NCBI RefSeq assembly: GCF_022581195.2
Contig: NC_061453.1
Location: 11,302,001 to 11,366,000, forward strand
Reading direction: 5' to 3'
Length of the DNA: 64,000 bases
Source: Helicoverpa zea
Lineage: Eukaryota > Arthropoda > Insecta > Lepidoptera > Noctuidae
This document shows, piece by piece, positions 60,501 to 64,000 of the stretch (positions within the stretch are counted from its first letter, which is position 1; each line of letters opens with the position of its first letter). The position numbers and the translations under genes are program-made. The notes beneath the pieces are model-generated. The model saw nothing but the letters and a program-made list of their open reading frames with translations, did not search any database and was not told the origin of the DNA.

Positions 60501-61429
60501 CGTTATTGTGAAAAAGTAGCTATAAATAACCTGTGAAGGTAAAACATCCACTTTCTGCTGAATAAATCGACAAAAATATTAAAATTATCTTAACACATCT
60601 GAATATACAAAAATTACTAGTAATTACGCTTCTTTTAGAAACTCATTAGTTTTAACAATTTCCAAATTTTTATCTATAGGTCCTCATTTACCGTGCGTAG
60701 GTGTAACCAACAGTCAAATTATCTGTTGCAAAATACCTTTAAAAACTTCTATTAATTAAACGAATAAGAGAGATCAGAGGCCATCTTCAATGATTTCTCT
60801 CGGGATCTAAAATATTCTAAATAAAATGTATTTCATTAAATTAGACCCAGCCGCTAAGATAATACTTTGTTACGGTAAGAATGAAAAATGGCAACTTTTG
60901 GCGAAGACTATTATTATTGAATCTTGAAGGCTATGAAATATAATTGTAATTTTTTATGGCTTTAGATTAAGCCAAGTTAAAATATTTATTATCACGTCTA
61001 AATATACTGTTCAATTTCAAAATTGCATTTTCTACATACTTTAATCAAATAAACAAATTACTATTTGAATTCGAATGGTATTTCACGATTGGTCTCGTCG
61101 GATATAGCTGATTACGACTATTATATACATAGGTCAAGCCAAAAAATATGGTTGCCATCGACTTTTAAAACAGTTTCCAATAAATAAAACAATATATTCA
61201 TATATACTTATTGACCAAAAAATCCCAAACTACGTAAATACACGAACAAAACTACCGTAAACGCTTTCAGAACAAACGTAAAAGCTCCAAAACAGCTTTC
61301 ACAAAAGAAAGCCACACTTCACATTTGCTTCAAACGAATGCGAATATTCACGAAAATGAAACAGTGTCATATCAGTGGGAATCTTTCAGTGCAAGCGAGT
61401 GTACTGTGCATGTTATCACTTGGCGTACC
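57513..61429. other. Intergenic, no gene seen
   Basis: Only the fragment at 59345 is recognisable. Confidence 0.5.
59345..59450 (-). repeat. Second SINE-like repeat, fragment
   Basis: CCCACTGTGGGTGCAGCATGAC...GAACCCATCATGTTTCTTC...ATACCAGGGCCG is the complement of the 3' part of the repeat at 38530. Confidence 0.6.
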
Positions 61430-61517
61430 CACACTGCAAACTTTTAGTATGCGTTCAAACCAAACTGACTGTCAGCCGCTGAATGTCAGCCTCTATGCAT
61501 ATTCAGCACTAGCCATT

Positions 61518-61698
61518 TTTCCGCGGTCTCACCCCCGTCCCATGGGAACTAATGCCCGTACCGGGATAAAATATAGCCTATGTTACTTGCAGATAATGTA
61601 GCTTTCTAATAGTGAAAGAATTTTTAAAATCGGTTCCGTAGTTTTTGAGTTTATCTATTACAAACAAAGTTTTCCTCTTTATAATATTAGTATAGATA
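61518..61698 (-). repeat. Helitron-like repeat, inverted
   Basis: From CCGCGGTCTCACCCCCG through CCGGGATAAAATATAGCC to TTTATAATATTAGTATAGAT. This is the same kind of element as at 55.65 and 56.94 kb, in the other orientation, inserted into a MITE-like region. Confidence 0.6.
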
Positions 61699-61810
61699 AA
61701 TGTATCGTCGGTAATACGTGAACGGAAAAGTCAATATGAATGGAAATACAATAAACTGCGTAACGTTCGCCCACATTCGTCGGCCGACAGTCACTTTAGT
61801 TTAAACAGCC

Positions 61811-62003
61811 TAACGGCCAGTTTCTTCATCAAAAGTAAAAGTCAAAGTAATGTCTAAAGTAAAAGTAACGGTCAAATTCGTTTTTTCAAGGCTAAAGTGA
61901 CAGCAAAATTAATAGAAAAAATGAATTTGATCGTTACTTTTACTTTAGACATTACTTTGACTTTTACTTTAGCTTTTACTTTTGATGAAAAAACTGGCTG
62001 TTA
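61811..62003. mobile_element. 193-bp MITE with long inverted arms
   Basis: Arms of about 77 and 87 bp (61811-61887, 61917-62003) starting TAACGGCCAGTTTCTTCATC and its near-complement. The right arm has an extra 12 bases. Arms are made of AAAGTAAAAGT-like units. Nested in a larger element related to 14.5 kb. Confidence 0.8.
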
Positions 62004-62185
62004 GTCTTCAATAGTTTGTTTGGGCTCAGAAATCAGTGTGAAAATTAATGGTAGTACATTACAAAGATCAGATACATATTTAGCTGTATGAGACTGACTG
62101 AAATGAAGGCTTGCTTTAAAAAAAATTGCCAATCATCAGGTCAACTGTCGGCGGACTATTTAGTCTGCAGTGTAAGTTATAGTTT
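62004..62185. repeat. Fragment related to the 14.5-kb MITE
   Basis: TTTGTTTGGGCTCA, AATTAATGGTAGTACATTA and GACTATTTAGTCTGCAGTG are shared with 14500-14906. Other possible parts of it lie at 61430-61500 and 61755-61800, split by a Helitron-like repeat and the 193-bp MITE. Confidence 0.45.
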
Positions 62186-62617
62186 AAGGTACACTCAGCT
62201 GAATACATAGCACTATAGTTCCCCTGAGTACTGTGCTTGTAGCACACCCGTCCTTGCTTGAATATAAGTCAAGGATTTTCGTAAATGGAAAATATAAAAT
62301 TGATACTGGGTCTTTTGTTTTGCAGGATAGTGTAAGCGGTGAGATTTTAGATAGTTTGTACTACAAAAGCTTCTCTTTCACTAAAATTATAAAGCACAAA
62401 ACTTTGTTATTTTTATGGGCTAAGCTCAGGAATTAATGATTCTAAGGATTATTTGATTTATTATTCAAATTATACTTTTTTTACTACCTACGCTTTTTGA
62501 ACTACTTCTCTTACTCAGATAGGGATTTCGGCAATTTTTATCATAATTGATTCAGACGTTCTTGAGTTATAAATAGTATGACTTAACACGCTTTTCTTTT
62601 ATAATAAGAAAGAAAAG

Positions 62618-62996
62618 TCGTGGTGGCCTAGTGGGTAAAGGACCAACCTCTCAAGTACGAGGGCGCGGGTTCGATCCCAGGTCAGGCAAGTACCAATGCA
62701 ACTTTTCTAAGTTTGTATGTACTTTCTAAGTATATCTTAGACACCATTGACTGTGTTTCGGATGGCACGTTAAACTGTGGGTCCCGGCTGTCATTGAACA
62801 TCCTTGGCAGTCGTTACGGGTAACCAGAAACCAGTAAGTCTGACACCAGTCTAACCAAGGGGTATCGGGTTGCCCGGGTAACTGGGTTGAGGAGGTCAGA
62901 TAGGCAGTCGCTTCTTGTAAAGCACTGGTACTCAGCTGAATCCGGTTAGACTGGAAGCCGACCCCAACATGATTGGGAAAGGCTCGGGGGATGATG
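62618..62996 (+). mobile_element. Full-length tRNA-derived SINE, copy 4
   Basis: Complete copy with A box, B box, body and GATGATG tail. Bordered by AAGAAAGAAAA on both sides (62606-62616 and 62997-63007), an 11-base target duplication. Confidence 0.9.
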
Positions 62997-64000
62997 AAGA
63001 AAGAAAAAATGTTTTAAGACACTTTTGTTTAGGTATTTACTCCAAAAAAAAAAAACGATTTTCTTTCACCAAGTAATGTTACCGTGATGGATGTGTACGT
63101 TAAATAGGCTGGAGCAAAAAAATCTTCCTAAATGTATAAGAATTTTGCTCCAAATAGAATCTACTGATTGATCACGGTCCCAGCTAATAGCCCCTTAAAA
63201 TTACACCACTCAAAGTGTATCATTACTGTGTAAATATTTATCTTATATACCTAAGTTTCGTTTATTTTTGTGATTGACAAACAAAACTTGTATTTTAGGT
63301 AAGGTAAACTCATTATGTATTTCTGTATTATACTGCAGTATTTACAACACAAAATATAAGAAGTTTTTAAAGTAGTTTTTTCAATTACATTAGGTTTGTT
63401 TGAAGCTTATCAATCTCGTTTTTGCATAAAAATGGTAACACAAACTATTAACCAAAACAAAAAGACGTTTTCAATTCAATGTCTATCAGTATTGATAATT
63501 TAAGTATCTACTTATTCCAATTTCTTGGTAGCTAACAAATATGATTCTAAATATATCCAGTTCTTCTATTCAACACTAGAATGTAAAGACTTAAGAAGTA
63601 AACAGGAATGAATTTTATCCATTGCGCAAACTTTGTCAACTTATAGTTAAATAAGTTTTATAGATACGTATATTTTTATTTTGTCGTGTTTTAGTACAAA
63701 AAATAAAATTTATTGATAGCGAAAGATGTCTATTTTGTAACCGATTGTACGGTCACAGTCGTCATAGTAGGCACGGCGGCAACGCGAAACCGGTTTACTG
63801 ACGCGAGCGCTGCTCCAAGCGCGGAAGAATAGTTGGTATCCATATTTTGCTGATTTTAGCGCGGACAAAAGAATGAAAAAAAAAAATACTGATGATGCAG
63901 ATATGTTCGGTTAATGATTCTGGACCACCAGTTTTTTTTTGCGCACTGCTTAAAATTCATTCCTATATAGACTAGACTAAATATAGGTACTTCCTGGTTT
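62997..64000. other. Intergenic, CpG-rich patch near the right edge
   Basis: 63765-63830 (GGCACGGCGGCAACGCGAAACC, GACGCGAGCGCTGC) contrasts with its AT-rich setting. It could belong to a gene beyond the window; no exon is visible. Confidence 0.35.

Noticed and set aside
1..64000. CRISPR array, rRNA or bacterial-type operons
   Set aside because: No regularly spaced identical repeats with unique spacers, no rRNA core motifs, and the only genes have spliceosomal introns.

Overview
This is AT-rich, gene-poor insect nuclear DNA. The organism is almost certainly a moth or butterfly, probably a noctuid-type moth. The evidence is the repeat population: a tRNA-headed SINE of about 380 bp whose body ends in a GAT-type tail, short Helitrons of the TC...CTAG type whose ends carry the sequence CCGCCCGCGG, and the ACCGACTTCC repeat family, all of which I know as common in Lepidoptera. 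Species and clade are inferred from recall, not from a search.

The only host genes I can support form a tandem pair on the minus strand between 16.5 and 31.5 kb. Both encode inosine/uridine-preferring nucleoside hydrolase (IUNH) family proteins. I rebuilt each from eight coding exons whose splice sites and phases join without a break. The upstream copy A (31496 to 22212) gives 350 codons and starts with a single membrane anchor. The downstream copy B (20233 to 16483) gives 342 codons and starts with a cleavable-type signal peptide. All seven intron phases are the same in both (2,2,0,1,1,0,1), and four of the six internal exons have the same length, so they are an old tandem duplication whose first exon has diverged. 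Copy B also has a possible alternative first exon at 21.08 kb that would remove the signal peptide. Together the pair suggests extracellular or cell-surface salvage of nucleosides.

The other large coding unit is a non-LTR retrotransposon on the minus strand, 41.94 to about 46.25 kb. It has an uninterrupted endonuclease/reverse transcriptase ORF2 of 934 codons and an ORF1 that is open in two overlapping frames meeting at a near-perfect hairpin.

Layout: 0-16 kb is intergenic DNA with a tandem 129-bp repeat, a pair of 400-bp MITEs (4.0 and 5.4 kb), a Helitron with a SINE inserted in its end (9.4-10.0 kb), a second SINE (13.5 kb) and a nested MITE (14.5 kb). 16-33 kb is the nucleoside hydrolase cluster; its introns hold a SINE, an RT fragment, a 74-bp-arm palindrome and other repeats. 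33-42 kb is intergenic with a clean 227-bp MITE (33.75 kb) and a direct repeat (41.3/41.6 kb). 42-46 kb is the LINE. 46-64 kb is repeat-bearing intergenic DNA with local duplications (53.5 and 54.4 kb), an LTR-like block (57.2 kb), a MITE (61.8 kb) and a fourth full-length SINE (62.6 kb). I see no rRNA, tRNA or CRISPR.
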